In this document: one piece after another, positions 54,713-63,366 of the stretch
Position numbering within the stretch: the first letter of the stretch is position 1
Layout of the letters: each line of letters opens with the position of its first letter
Source: a virus
DNA length: 64,000 nt
Reading direction: 5' to 3' (one strand)
Virus record (IMG/VR): IMGVR_UViG_3300006484_000005
Span: 54,327 to 118,326 of that record
Program-made: the position numbers and the translations under genes
Notes under the pieces: generated by a model
What the model was told of the DNA's origin: nothing
The model's input: only the letters and a program-made list of their open reading frames with translations
Databases searched by the model: none

Positions 54713-55341
54713 TATATATTATCAAAATCACAGGTACAAAATCCTGTGCGGTTACAAATAATTTCAGTAATTAAGCTATCTATTTTAGAATAATCTTTAG
54801 ATGGTTTAGAATATGAAATAGATTCATTTACTACTTCCATATACGCACCTGGTGTTGAAGGTGTTGAAACAAAATCCCAACACATTAATTCAAAATCATC
54901 TTGTACCTCAATTGTTTCACCAATTTGACGTACAGAACCCATACCACGAGATGAGATACCTACGGTGATATTGTTATTAAATAATTCTTTTAATATATTA
55001 CCCGATGGTGTAGGCAGTACTTCAATTTTACCGTGTAATTCGCGCCCCTTCCAATATAAACTTACAATGTTATGTGATACATTTTTTAAGTTAATAACTG
55101 GAGAGTCTGGATGGTCTAATTCACCTAATGCACGACGTTCTTTAACTGGTCCTTGTAGGTATTTATCAGCTTCACGCTTTAATACTTCGTATGGATAAAC
55201 ACGTCCATTACCATTTTTGGTTTCAGCCATTTGTATCAATCCTTCTACAAACATTTTACCGTTTGGATTCATCATCGACTCCTTCAATGATTGAGGAGTA
55301 GCGGTAAATAAGGCTGTTTCTATTAATAATTGCTTATCCAT
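54712..55341 (-). CDS. 21: prohead maturation protease, T4 gp21 type
   Basis: 209 residues (T4 212). GRVYPYEVLKREADKY, then His77 in LGELDHPDSPVI, and the serine pair at 130-131 in TVGISSRGMGS are the catalytic landmarks of this herpesvirus-like assembly protease family. It digests the scaffold and trims capsid proteins before DNA packaging. The C-terminus has an unusual Cys-rich end (ICNRTGFCTCDF). Overlaps the gene upstream by 8 bases. Confidence 0.93.
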   Translation of the reverse strand: MDKQLLIETALFTATPQSLKESMMNPNGKMFVEGLIQMAETKNGNGRVYPYEVLKREADKYLQGPVKERRALGELDHPDSPVINLKNVSHNIVSLYWKGRELHGKIEVLPTPSGNILKELFNNNITVGISSRGMGSVRQIGETIEVQDDFELMCWDFVSTPSTPGAYMEVVNESISYSKPSKDYSKIDSLITEIICNRTGFCTCDFDNI

Positions 55342-55852
55342 TAGATCTTTCGTTCAAGATACGACCAACTAAAATGATCATTTCATCTTCAGTCAATTTA
55401 TCCATTTTAACTTTTTTAACACCGTTTGCAGTGTCTACAAAATTATCACCTTTAACTTCAGTAGGTAAATCAGTACGTTTTTTACGATCAACTTTCATTG
55501 ATGATTCATCATATCCAGCTAAATGAAGTTGAGAGTAATAAGCAGCATTATCTTTTAAGTTTTTACAAACGATCTTATCAGCTTTTATTTCTTCAGTACC
55601 TTTATCTAATTCATAGCGCATCCCTAAATCATATTCTTGAGGATTACACCAATCATTCGGCATACCATACTCCATTGAAGATGATTTTTCTTCAGTAATG
55701 ATACCTTTGTTTTTTAAGATTTTAACAGCATCACCAAATGATGTTGTATTAGAAATAAATTTAGGTAATGCCATTTTTACATTACGTAAAAATTGAGCTT
55801 GACCCAATGTTCCTTCATTTAATGCTTTATACTGATCGAATATGCTTTTCAT
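55334..55852 (-). CDS. hypothetical head-module protein
   Basis: 172 residues. Starts MKSIFDQYKALNEGTLGQAQ, a pattern (short helix, then LNEG) seen at the beginning of several head proteins of T4-like marine phages. The middle has WCNPQEYDLGMRYELDKG. Coupled by overlaps to both neighbours. Function unknown; probably a capsid or core component. Confidence 0.6.
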   Translation of the reverse strand: MKSIFDQYKALNEGTLGQAQFLRNVKMALPKFISNTTSFGDAVKILKNKGIITEEKSSSMEYGMPNDWCNPQEYDLGMRYELDKGTEEIKADKIVCKNLKDNAAYYSQLHLAGYDESSMKVDRKKRTDLPTEVKGDNFVDTANGVKKVKMDKLTEDEMIILVGRILNERSNG

Positions 55853-56328
55853 TATTCTTTTAAATTTTTAATTTTCTTGTCTAATTCAGTTAATCGTGTT
55901 GATATTTCTTCTAATCCACGAATGGAATTAGTTAAATAATTTTCAGTGGTTAGGCTATTTTCTTCACGTAAACGAATACTATAATCAACTATTTGATTAA
56001 CTTCGCGTAAACGTTTTTTAATACCTAATATTGCTTTTGAAATTTTACGTTCAGGAGTAACTTCTGATATTGTTTTATTAAATGAACGATATGATACTTC
56101 ATTAATCGGATCTTGTCCTTCGTATTTAACAAAATCAAATGTTTTACCTGATTTAGGAACTTTACCAACTACTTTAAATCCCAATTTTTCAGCATATTTA
56201 GTAGCTTTATTTTTACCACCTTTAGAGAATGCAAACGGAGTTGAATAAGCTTCACCTCCAGATGTAGCATTTTCTTCATCTAAAATTTCAGCTATTGCTT
56301 GACGTATTAATTCACGTAATTTTTCCAT
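55852..56328 (-). CDS. hypothetical head-module protein with amphipathic N-terminal helix
   Basis: 158 residues. N-terminus MEKLRELIRQAIAEILDEEN is an amphipathic helix similar to those at 53720-54712 and 61502-62437, followed by a Gly-rich break and a C-terminal coiled coil (RLREVNQIVDYSIRLREE). Shares one base with each neighbour's start or stop. Possibly an internal or core protein; inferred from place. Confidence 0.55.
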   Translation of the reverse strand: MEKLRELIRQAIAEILDEENATSGGEAYSTPFAFSKGGKNKATKYAEKLGFKVVGKVPKSGKTFDFVKYEGQDPINEVSYRSFNKTISEVTPERKISKAILGIKKRLREVNQIVDYSIRLREENSLTTENYLTNSIRGLEEISTRLTELDKKIKNLKE

Positions 56329-57182
56329 TATGCTGTTCTTAATTCGTGTAGTAATTCGTAGTAATTCATCAAATTTAACACATCATCATCAGATACATTT
56401 TCCGATTTAGGAATCATGTTTAGTATATTATTAACTTCTGATAGTTTGATTTGGATTTTTTTATCTACAATTTTAGATGTTAATACTTCTAATTCTAATT
56501 TAATGTTTTGAATTTGGTTATTAATATATTCTTTTAATGTTACAGTATTAGAAATATTATTAATGAATTCTTTCAATAATGTTTTTTGTTCTGGTAGTAA
56601 ATCAGTGTATTTGGTGTTAAAATTTTCAACTACCATTTTATAAATCATCATACGAGTACTTTTATCTTGTTTAGAATATTCTTCCATTACTTGATCTTGT
56701 ACTGCTGTTTTATCTACCGCCTTTTTTGTTAGAAACTCAAGTAAAGTTACTCGGTTATCAATAACAATTTTAGGATCAGTAAATTCAGATGATGTATGTG
56801 CTTCCATTAAATTAAAAATGGCAGCATTGATTTTATAATTATGTATTTTAGCTTTGAAAAAATCTTCTAAATTATAAGTTTCCTTAATGTCTTTAATTAA
56901 GTTATATTTTTCCTTACGTAGTGCAGTTTTATTTAACTTTTCAGATAATTTTAAGATAGTTTCAACTAAGCTATCTGCTTTTGATTCGGCTAATGATTTT
57001 ACGTTAATTAATGCTTGATATAATTTATGTTCTTTAGCTATTTCTGTGTTAGAGAAGTATTTTTTAACTAAAGTAGCCGCGTGTGGTTCTTTATTAGACA
57101 AAATATCACTAGCAATTTGGCGCACTAATAGCTCAAATAATATGCCAGTGTTTTTGTATTTAGAATTTTTTAATTTAGACAT
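56328..57182 (-). CDS. conserved hypothetical protein next to portal
   Basis: 284 residues, almost all helical, Lys/Glu/Asn-rich. Starts SKLKNSKYKNTGILFELLVR; this start occurs in proteins encoded beside the portal gene in many marine T4-like phages. No catalytic motif. Might be a prohead core component such as gp67/gp68 fulfil in T4. Exact promoter motif 18 bases upstream. Confidence 0.6.
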   Translation of the reverse strand: MSKLKNSKYKNTGILFELLVRQIASDILSNKEPHAATLVKKYFSNTEIAKEHKLYQALINVKSLAESKADSLVETILKLSEKLNKTALRKEKYNLIKDIKETYNLEDFFKAKIHNYKINAAIFNLMEAHTSSEFTDPKIVIDNRVTLLEFLTKKAVDKTAVQDQVMEEYSKQDKSTRMMIYKMVVENFNTKYTDLLPEQKTLLKEFINNISNTVTLKEYINNQIQNIKLELEVLTSKIVDKKIQIKLSEVNNILNMIPKSENVSDDDVLNLMNYYELLHELRTA

Positions 57183-57200
57183 GTCTTAGTATTACTCTGT

Positions 57201-57209
57201 TATAAATAT
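57201..57209 (-). promoter_or_regulatory. putative late promoter (ATATTTATA)
   Basis: Exact consensus, 18 bases before the ATG at 57182, directly after the portal gene. Confidence 0.65.
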
Positions 57210-57217
57210 CGATTAGT

Positions 57218-59047
57218 TTATATATCTTGAATATTTGATTCATTTAGTATGGAAGGCTCTTCAAATACATTAGTTTTATTTATGTTAATACTTTCTAACA
57301 TTTTTTTATTTTTTAAGTATTCAACTCTAGCATTCTCTAATGTCCAAGTAGCACCAGTACCTGCAGCCGCTTTTAATGGCTCGTGCATACCTTTCGACCC
57401 AATAGGGTCTTTACCTAATGCATGGTCTTGTGTTCCATAATCAGATACTTTTTCTTGTGGACGTCCTGCTTCTTTTTCATCATATCCAATAGGTACTTCA
57501 CCGTAACGGCCTTTACCATATAATGAAGCTAAATCATGTGGCGTACCAAATGATGTACCTGAATCAACTGGATCATTACCTTCGTTTTCAATTTGTGAAA
57601 TACGGAATGAACGTTTTTTATCTTCAATTGTTTGATTACGGAACTCAGCGTATTGATCTTCTGAGAAGTGGAATATATTTTGGTAAATCCAATCAGTCGG
57701 CAATAATGATTTGTCCATTATATTACCAGCTAATTCAACTTTTTCCTTCCACAGAGCAATTTTTTCTTGCTCATAAATGATAGATGGAGTAGTTAACGAT
57801 AATTCAAAATTCGTTAATTCAGCATCATCAAATCCTTGAGTATATAAGTGAACTAAAGCAATTTTAGTTAATTCAGATACAACAATACGTTGTATGCGTT
57901 CTACTGTACGAGCAAAACGAATATCTTCAGAAGCAAGAGTTGCTTTACCAGTTAAATCTTTTTCGTATCCTAAAAACGCTTTTGGAACGCGTAATGCAGC
58001 AAATAATTTATCACGTAAGTAAGATACGTCTTCGATTGCTGTATATTCTAAGCCTTTTAAAGTATCTATTTTAGTAGTTGTATCATTTCCTCTAACTGGA
58101 AGATAAAAATCTTCAGTTAAATTCATCATATTATACTTTAAGTTATAATCGCCTGTTTGAGGATCAATATATGGAGTTTTCTTAATACGTTGTTTCATTT
58201 TCTCCATGTATCCATCTACTTCATTTGGAGCTATATTACCAATGTTTGTATAGAAAATACGTTTTTCAGGCGCACGCATAATACGATGTATTAACATCGC
58301 ATCTTCCATTAAAGTTAATTGTTTGAATATTTTACGACCTGGTTCAAGATATGAGCGGCCATAAGGTAAATAAGATGGATCTGAAATTAATCTAAAGTGA
58401 GCTATTTCGTAGTTTTCAAAATAATCATCTTTATTTGTGTTTGTAGCGTATCCATAAGATTGATTTAAGTTAATCTTAAAACGCACATATGATGGATTAT
58501 TTGGATTAGATCCTTCTTCACGTTGAACATCATATACAGAGAATGGAAGTGCATTATATACACCAAATTTTTCTGCTATATCTAAATGTAAATAAAAATC
58601 ACCATACTTACACATCGTTCTAATCCATGACCATAGATTAAATTCTACGTTTAGAACTTCATAAAATAAATTATAAAGTACACGTTGTGTTTTATCGTTT
58701 GGAGATTTAATATGTAATACTTCACCCTGCTCGTTTTTTAGAGTAGCTTCATCAGCTATGATATCTAACGCTGAAGCAATGATAGCATCTGTATCCATTG
58801 CTTCATAGTCCGTGTAAAGTGAAGTACGTAATGTTTGGTAATTCATTAATGGAGTATATGACAATTTTGAATTGCCAGCATGAATCCGATTGAATCTATC
58901 TATTAATGAATTGGTTTGAATATTACCGTAAGTCTGTAGTCGGTCAACATCAATCGTACGTAATTGATTACCTCCTACATTTCTAATTATTACATCAGTG
59001 GAAAATAACCTTCTTAGTCGTCCGAAAAGACTAGTATCTATTGCCAT
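57218..59047 (-). CDS. 20: portal protein, T4 gp20 type
   Basis: 609 residues (T4 524). DTDAIIASALDIIADEATL, CKYGDFYLHLDI, EIAHFRLISDPSYLPYGRSY, RAPEKRIFYTNIGNIAP, and SYLRDKLFAALRVPKAFLGY are typical of gp20. Forms the dodecameric ring through which DNA enters and leaves the head. The extra C-terminal part is Gly/Glu/Asp-rich. Promoter motif 33 bases upstream. Confidence 0.95.
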   Translation of the reverse strand: MAIDTSLFGRLRRLFSTDVIIRNVGGNQLRTIDVDRLQTYGNIQTNSLIDRFNRIHAGNSKLSYTPLMNYQTLRTSLYTDYEAMDTDAIIASALDIIADEATLKNEQGEVLHIKSPNDKTQRVLYNLFYEVLNVEFNLWSWIRTMCKYGDFYLHLDIAEKFGVYNALPFSVYDVQREEGSNPNNPSYVRFKINLNQSYGYATNTNKDDYFENYEIAHFRLISDPSYLPYGRSYLEPGRKIFKQLTLMEDAMLIHRIMRAPEKRIFYTNIGNIAPNEVDGYMEKMKQRIKKTPYIDPQTGDYNLKYNMMNLTEDFYLPVRGNDTTTKIDTLKGLEYTAIEDVSYLRDKLFAALRVPKAFLGYEKDLTGKATLASEDIRFARTVERIQRIVVSELTKIALVHLYTQGFDDAELTNFELSLTTPSIIYEQEKIALWKEKVELAGNIMDKSLLPTDWIYQNIFHFSEDQYAEFRNQTIEDKKRSFRISQIENEGNDPVDSGTSFGTPHDLASLYGKGRYGEVPIGYDEKEAGRPQEKVSDYGTQDHALGKDPIGSKGMHEPLKAAAGTGATWTLENARVEYLKNKKMLESININKTNVFEEPSILNESNIQDI

Positions 59048-59080
59048 ATTATTTTGTGTTACTCAATATGTAGTATATGT

Positions 59081-59089
59081 TATAAATAT
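59081..59089 (-). promoter_or_regulatory. putative late promoter (ATATTTATA)
   Basis: Exact consensus, 33 bases before the portal ATG, in the gap after the terminase gene. Confidence 0.65.
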
Positions 59090-59108
59090 ACAAACATAAC
59101 AAAGAAAT

Positions 59109-60680
59109 TTAAAGGAGCCAATTTAATGATTCTGTATTACCATAACTATCTTTCATCTGCCAAGGATTATCACTCATATATGTTCCTGAACTGATACCTG
59201 AAGATGCTATGTTGATTCCATTTAGTGATGCTTTAGTCATTTCTAATCCATTTTGGTGATATACTAATGCTGTATCTCTGATGTACAAACCAAACGATAA
59301 TGCCATTGTTAAGTCATCATTATACCCACCTTGTGCTTGTGCTTTGCCATGATCCCAAATGAATGTTCTTAGTTCTTCTAATTGGCGTTTAGAATAAAAT
59401 ACAAATTGCTTATCGCGTAATGAAGATTCTAATTTAGAAATAAATAATGGGCGTGTTTTAGATGAGTTAGTCAATCCAGGAACGGTTTGATCATTTTCCA
59501 TCTTGTACACAAAATTATCAATTGACATATCACCACCTTTAGGTGAGTGATATAAATTTGAATAACCACGTTCAATAATTGAATTAATAACGTCCCATCC
59601 AATATTTGCATTTTCAATTACTAACAATGCTGAATTATATTCAATAGCGGCTGTAATTAAATTATTTGCAAATTCACGAGTACCGATTTTAGATTTAAAT
59701 TCAGCTACTTGTTTATATGCTTTAGTTGCTATAATATGAAATGTTGAATAGTCACTTCCATCACCACGAGCAACGTCAGCACACACAACATATGTTTCAG
59801 ACGGATCTGGATATTCCCAAATCCAATAATCACCACCCATACCACGCCTCTCAACAGGATCTATAATGTGATTTTGCTCATAGTATTCTAGAATATCGTT
59901 TGTTACAACGTTATTACCAGAAGCTAAAAAGTCACATTCATATTCTTGGGCGATTTCTTGAGTACCCATATTTGCCTTTTCATTTTCAAACCATTGAGCA
60001 TCACGTTCAGGATGTACATCCCAAGGTAATTTAATTGGTAAAAATGAATTTTCGTTATTTATAGCACCAACCCAAGTTTTATGGAACCAATTACCAATAC
60101 CATTTGGTGATGATAATGCTATACACCCACCACCAGATGAAATTGTAGGTTTAATTGCGGTATAGATCCGATCAATTCCATCAATAAAGGCGGCCTCATC
60201 AATTAGTAGTAACGATACAGCGTATGAACGACCAGCATCAGAAGCAGCTGATGATGCTACAATCTGAGATCCGTTAGATAATTTTAATGATAATTTATTA
60301 TTTGAATCGGGTTTTTCTTTACCTTTAAGCCAAGCTGGTAATTGTTGGTACATAAATTGTACCTTATCTACCATGTTTACAGCTGTTGATTGCTTAGTTG
60401 CAATACATAATACTGTTTTATCTTTATGGAACAACATTGTCCATAATGAAAAACCAGCAGCTAATGTTGATATACCTAATTGACGTGATTTATTAATGAT
60501 TGTATAATCATTCTTTAACCACAACTTCAGTACTTGTTCTTGGAATGGGTAGAGATTAAAATTTACACGTCCCCTAGTTGGGTGTTGTACCATACAGTAC
60601 TTACGCATAAAGTGGATAGGATCTGTTAAACATTTAACATACTCCTGCCGCATTATGTCCTTTATACTTTGTTCGCTCAT
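59109..60680 (-). CDS. 17: terminase large subunit, T4 gp17 type
   Basis: 523 residues. ATPase part: Walker A-like KSRQLGIST (64-72), Walker B LLLIDEAAF with Asp161-Glu162, and coupling motif SPN (191-193). Nuclease part: Asp302 in ADVARGDGSD, Glu356 in VIENAN, and an acidic pair in GYNDDLTMA. Packages DNA through the portal and cuts it. Its ATG overlaps the TGA of the lipase gene (ATGA), so the two are translationally coupled. The small terminase subunit is not visible here. Confidence 0.95.
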   Translation of the reverse strand: MSEQSIKDIMRQEYVKCLTDPIHFMRKYCMVQHPTRGRVNFNLYPFQEQVLKLWLKNDYTIINKSRQLGISTLAAGFSLWTMLFHKDKTVLCIATKQSTAVNMVDKVQFMYQQLPAWLKGKEKPDSNNKLSLKLSNGSQIVASSAASDAGRSYAVSLLLIDEAAFIDGIDRIYTAIKPTISSGGGCIALSSPNGIGNWFHKTWVGAINNENSFLPIKLPWDVHPERDAQWFENEKANMGTQEIAQEYECDFLASGNNVVTNDILEYYEQNHIIDPVERRGMGGDYWIWEYPDPSETYVVCADVARGDGSDYSTFHIIATKAYKQVAEFKSKIGTREFANNLITAAIEYNSALLVIENANIGWDVINSIIERGYSNLYHSPKGGDMSIDNFVYKMENDQTVPGLTNSSKTRPLFISKLESSLRDKQFVFYSKRQLEELRTFIWDHGKAQAQGGYNDDLTMALSFGLYIRDTALVYHQNGLEMTKASLNGINIASSGISSGTYMSDNPWQMKDSYGNTESLNWLL

Positions 60681-61414
60681 TTAGTCCAGTTTTCTAATGC
60701 TTTTAAATATCCATCACCCATATGGTCCATTATATTTTTACCTGAAAATAATGCTTTAAGATATAACCAAAATGATCTTAATGATGATTCTTTTTTTAAT
60801 ATATTACCATCTGTATCTAATCTTACTTGATAGTTTACGTGATGAAATCTAATATATGGTACGTGGGTTACTAGATCATTTTTATGTACTACTCGTAGAG
60901 TATCTATACCACTATTATCGTAATTTTCCTTAAATACTTTATTGCCAACTCTTGGGCTGCCAATAGTTGTTGATTTAATATTATAATGTGGATAATGTTT
61001 TTTTATTGAGTGTGCATATAATGTTGCTACTGCCCCACCTAAACTATGTCCACAAACTACAATATCTGTAGCTTCACCTTGTAAATTTTCTAATGCAGTA
61101 TCAATTGCATCGTAAGTATCACCCACTACCGATTCCCAACAATATTTAAATCCAATATGAACCTTTTCTCCATCGTTTAAAAATGGTACTTTATCAATTG
61201 AAGCATCGTTTTGAAAATCCTTCTTTGATTCACTACCTCTCCATACAACATATATTGATTTATTTTTTGTTGCTACAAATCCTTGTGTGTCTGATTTTTT
61301 ATTTTCAATCCATTTAACAAATTCTAATCCGTATTCACCCCACTTAATTTCTTCTTGTTTAGAATAAGCTAATACTGCTAATTTTGCGTTGTATAATGCT
61401 TCGTTTCTTGTCAT
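60677..61414 (-). CDS. class 3 lipase
   Basis: 245 residues, alpha/beta-hydrolase of the Lipase_3 family. Complete catalytic triad: Ser124 in GHSLGG (122-127), Asp180 in HKNDLVTHVP, His231 in MDHMGDGYL; the oxyanion segment VVWRGS is at 57-61. No signal peptide, so it acts in the host cytoplasm or is carried in the virion. A basic, aromatic C-terminal region (SLRSFWLYLKALF) may contact membrane. Coupled to the terminase gene by a 4-base overlap. Could hydrolyse membrane lipids at lysis or make energy and membranes available; unknown. Confidence 0.88.
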   Translation of the reverse strand: MTRNEALYNAKLAVLAYSKQEEIKWGEYGLEFVKWIENKKSDTQGFVATKNKSIYVVWRGSESKKDFQNDASIDKVPFLNDGEKVHIGFKYCWESVVGDTYDAIDTALENLQGEATDIVVCGHSLGGAVATLYAHSIKKHYPHYNIKSTTIGSPRVGNKVFKENYDNSGIDTLRVVHKNDLVTHVPYIRFHHVNYQVRLDTDGNILKKESSLRSFWLYLKALFSGKNIMDHMGDGYLKALENWTK

Positions 61415-61428
61415 AATGTAGTTTTGTA

Positions 61429-61437
61429 TATAAATAT
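61429..61437 (-). promoter_or_regulatory. putative late promoter (ATATTTATA)
   Basis: Exact consensus, 14 bases before the lipase ATG and just behind the terminator at 61445-61470; should drive lipase and terminase. Confidence 0.65.
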
Positions 61438-61444
61438 ATAGAAA

Positions 61445-61470
61445 AAGAAAAGTCCGCTAAAAGCGGACTC
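61445..61470 (-). terminator. intrinsic terminator before the lipase-terminase unit
   Basis: Coding strand: AGTCCGC, loop TTTTA, GCGGACT, then TTTCTTTTTC. Clean seven-pair GC-rich stem with T-rich tail. Confidence 0.9.
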
Positions 61471-61501
61471 TCTAAATAAACAAACATTATTATGAAAAAT
61501 C

Positions 61502-62437
61502 TTATATTTCTTCTTCTGCGTCTTCAGCACCAACGATAGCAGCAGCATCTCTAGTTTCTTTATCTGAAATTTTAGGTATACCGTATTTCTTTTTAGTGAT
61601 ACGGAATTTTTTAGCTAATTCTAAAGTAACTGGATCTTGTGTTTGAATCAATCCATCAGCGTATTGTTGAGCGATTTCTTGTCCTAACTCATCATCATTA
61701 TCTACCATAGATTTCATTTTATCAACATATTGTTGCTTTCCAGCAGCGTTATCAGCTTTACGATATGCTTCACGAGCACGTTTATAATCTAATGTTTTGG
61801 CAGCCAATTCAGCTCTATCAGTAGGTAACTGGTAATCTGGATTAGCTTGAGTAGCAGCAGTATACTCAATATCACGACCGAATTTTGAACCACGGTCTTG
61901 AGATGGAGTAACCACACCAGTCGCTTTTTCAAATCCTGTTGACACATCTTTTTGCGAGGCACTAAATGGCAGTTCATCATATGATATTTTTTTCTTTCCA
62001 ATTGCACCAATTACTAACGGACGAATAAAAGATTGTTGTGATGCATATTGACGATCAGGATTGGCTTCGTTATGAAACTTTAAAATATCCGTTGCTGTTA
62101 ATGCTTCGCCTTTATCTTTTAATACTTTAACTATATCAACTAAACTTCTAAATTCTGATTTAGATAATTTACTTTGTACGCTTTCTAACTCACCTCTAAA
62201 ATCTGGTTTTAATGAATATTTTACTTCAGCAGCACGAGCCATTTCTTTTAATTTTTGACCGCCTGCAGTTTCAATACCTTTAACATCAGCATTACCTTTA
62301 ATAGCATCTAATTCCTTAGTATCTTTATAAGAAACTGCTTCTCTACCTTTAGCAGTAGTAACAAATGCAGTATTATCTTCACCCATGATTTCCTCACGTA
62401 CTATTTTATTAATTATTTCTTTTAATTTATCTTCCAT
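61502..62437 (-). CDS. putative virion protein with amphipathic N-terminal helix
   Basis: 311 residues, helical and charged. N-terminus MEDKLKEIINKIVREEIMG resembles those of two head-module proteins. A winged-helix-like stretch may be present (SKSEFRSLVDIVKVLKDKGE, TATDILKFHNEANPDRQ). Single gene between a promoter and a terminator, so probably strongly expressed late. Ends in an acidic tail. No known family. Confidence 0.55.
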   Translation of the reverse strand: MEDKLKEIINKIVREEIMGEDNTAFVTTAKGREAVSYKDTKELDAIKGNADVKGIETAGGQKLKEMARAAEVKYSLKPDFRGELESVQSKLSKSEFRSLVDIVKVLKDKGEALTATDILKFHNEANPDRQYASQQSFIRPLVIGAIGKKKISYDELPFSASQKDVSTGFEKATGVVTPSQDRGSKFGRDIEYTAATQANPDYQLPTDRAELAAKTLDYKRAREAYRKADNAAGKQQYVDKMKSMVDNDDELGQEIAQQYADGLIQTQDPVTLELAKKFRITKKKYGIPKISDKETRDAAAIVGAEDAEEEI

Positions 62438-62467
62438 TATTTTGTTTTTTGAATAGAAATTGTCTAT

Positions 62468-62476
62468 TATAAATAT
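62468..62476 (-). promoter_or_regulatory. putative late promoter (ATATTTATA)
   Basis: Exact consensus, 30 bases before the ATG of the 311-residue gene. Confidence 0.65.
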
Positions 62477-62478
62477 CG

Positions 62479-63003
62479 TTATTTTTTTAGTTCATTTAAT
62501 ATGATAGCAATTCTCTCCTCAGTACTACCTTTAATCTCAACTGTACGTTTTGGTTTATATGTTTGTAAGAACCATTTAATAGATTTATCTATCCTATCCC
62601 GATACTCAGGATTAGTTTCTCTAATACCATTATTTTCTATATCTACACCCTCGGGCGATACATAAAAAATAATATCGTATTGCTTAGCCAACAACATAGC
62701 CGCGTCAAATAATATCTCTTTTTCATTAGATTTAATCGACTTAGCCTCTTTAGTAAATGCACAAACATCATATACTGTTCTGTCAGTTAATAGATTATCA
62801 TTAAATAATTCACTCGCACGCTCAGCAATGAAAACCAACTGACCTTTAACACTAGAGTCAGTATTTAATGGGATACCTAAATCACTTAAATATTTAGATC
62901 GTTCAACACACCCAGTATAATCCTTAAACTCATCTAATTCTAATAATGCTTTAACCAATGTAGTTTTACCTACAGACATTGTACCTGCTAAACCTATTTT
63001 CAT
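62479..63003 (-). CDS. P-loop kinase-like ATPase (AAA_28/NadR-type)
   Basis: 174 residues. Walker A GTMSVGKTT (7-15) at the very N-terminus, then RSKYLSDLGIP, LLTDRTVYDVCAFT and YDIIFYVSPEG, as in the ribosylnicotinamide-kinase domain of NadR and related phage nucleoside/nucleotide kinases. Probably phosphorylates a nucleoside, nucleotide or pyridine ribonucleoside. Overlaps the basic protein gene upstream by 4 bases. Confidence 0.75.
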   Translation of the reverse strand: MKIGLAGTMSVGKTTLVKALLELDEFKDYTGCVERSKYLSDLGIPLNTDSSVKGQLVFIAERASELFNDNLLTDRTVYDVCAFTKEAKSIKSNEKEILFDAAMLLAKQYDIIFYVSPEGVDIENNGIRETNPEYRDRIDKSIKWFLQTYKPKRTVEIKGSTEERIAIILNELKK

Positions 63004-63320
63004 CGTGCTAAACCTAATGTTAATGCTTTATTGTGACTAACTTCTTTACCATTCTTTGGATTGATGTATGTTCTATGAGCAACAGGAATCCAATGATTAT
63101 CTCTATGAGTATAATCAAGAATATGATTATATCCCTTAGGATAAAAACATTCTACCGATATAGGTCCGGATGGGTTTTTGTCTAGATCGTATGTCCATAC
63201 ATCTCTCGTACCATCTGCATGATTAAATTCACGAGTATATTTACGTTTTTGTGGTTGGATCACACCTTCAGTAATTAACGTTTCACGATTTTTGGGTCTA
63301 CCCCGTCTTTCTGTTTTCAT
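63000..63320 (-). CDS. small basic protein with AT-hook-like N-terminus
   Basis: 106 residues. N-terminal ERRGRPKNRE resembles an AT-hook, which would bind the minor groove of AT-rich DNA; the remainder is rich in Tyr, His, Asn and Lys. Start 19 bases after an exact promoter motif. Function unknown; DNA binding is a guess from the N-terminus. Confidence 0.6.
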   Translation of the reverse strand: MKTERRGRPKNRETLITEGVIQPQKRKYTREFNHADGTRDVWTYDLDKNPSGPISVECFYPKGYNHILDYTHRDNHWIPVAHRTYINPKNGKEVSHNKALTLGLAR

Positions 63321-63339
63321 AATATTAATGTTTGTTTAA

Positions 63340-63348
63340 TATAAATAT
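63340..63348 (-). promoter_or_regulatory. putative late promoter (ATATTTATA)
   Basis: Exact consensus, 19 bases before the ATG of the basic protein gene. Confidence 0.65.
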
Positions 63349-63366
63349 AATTAGGAAACAAATATT

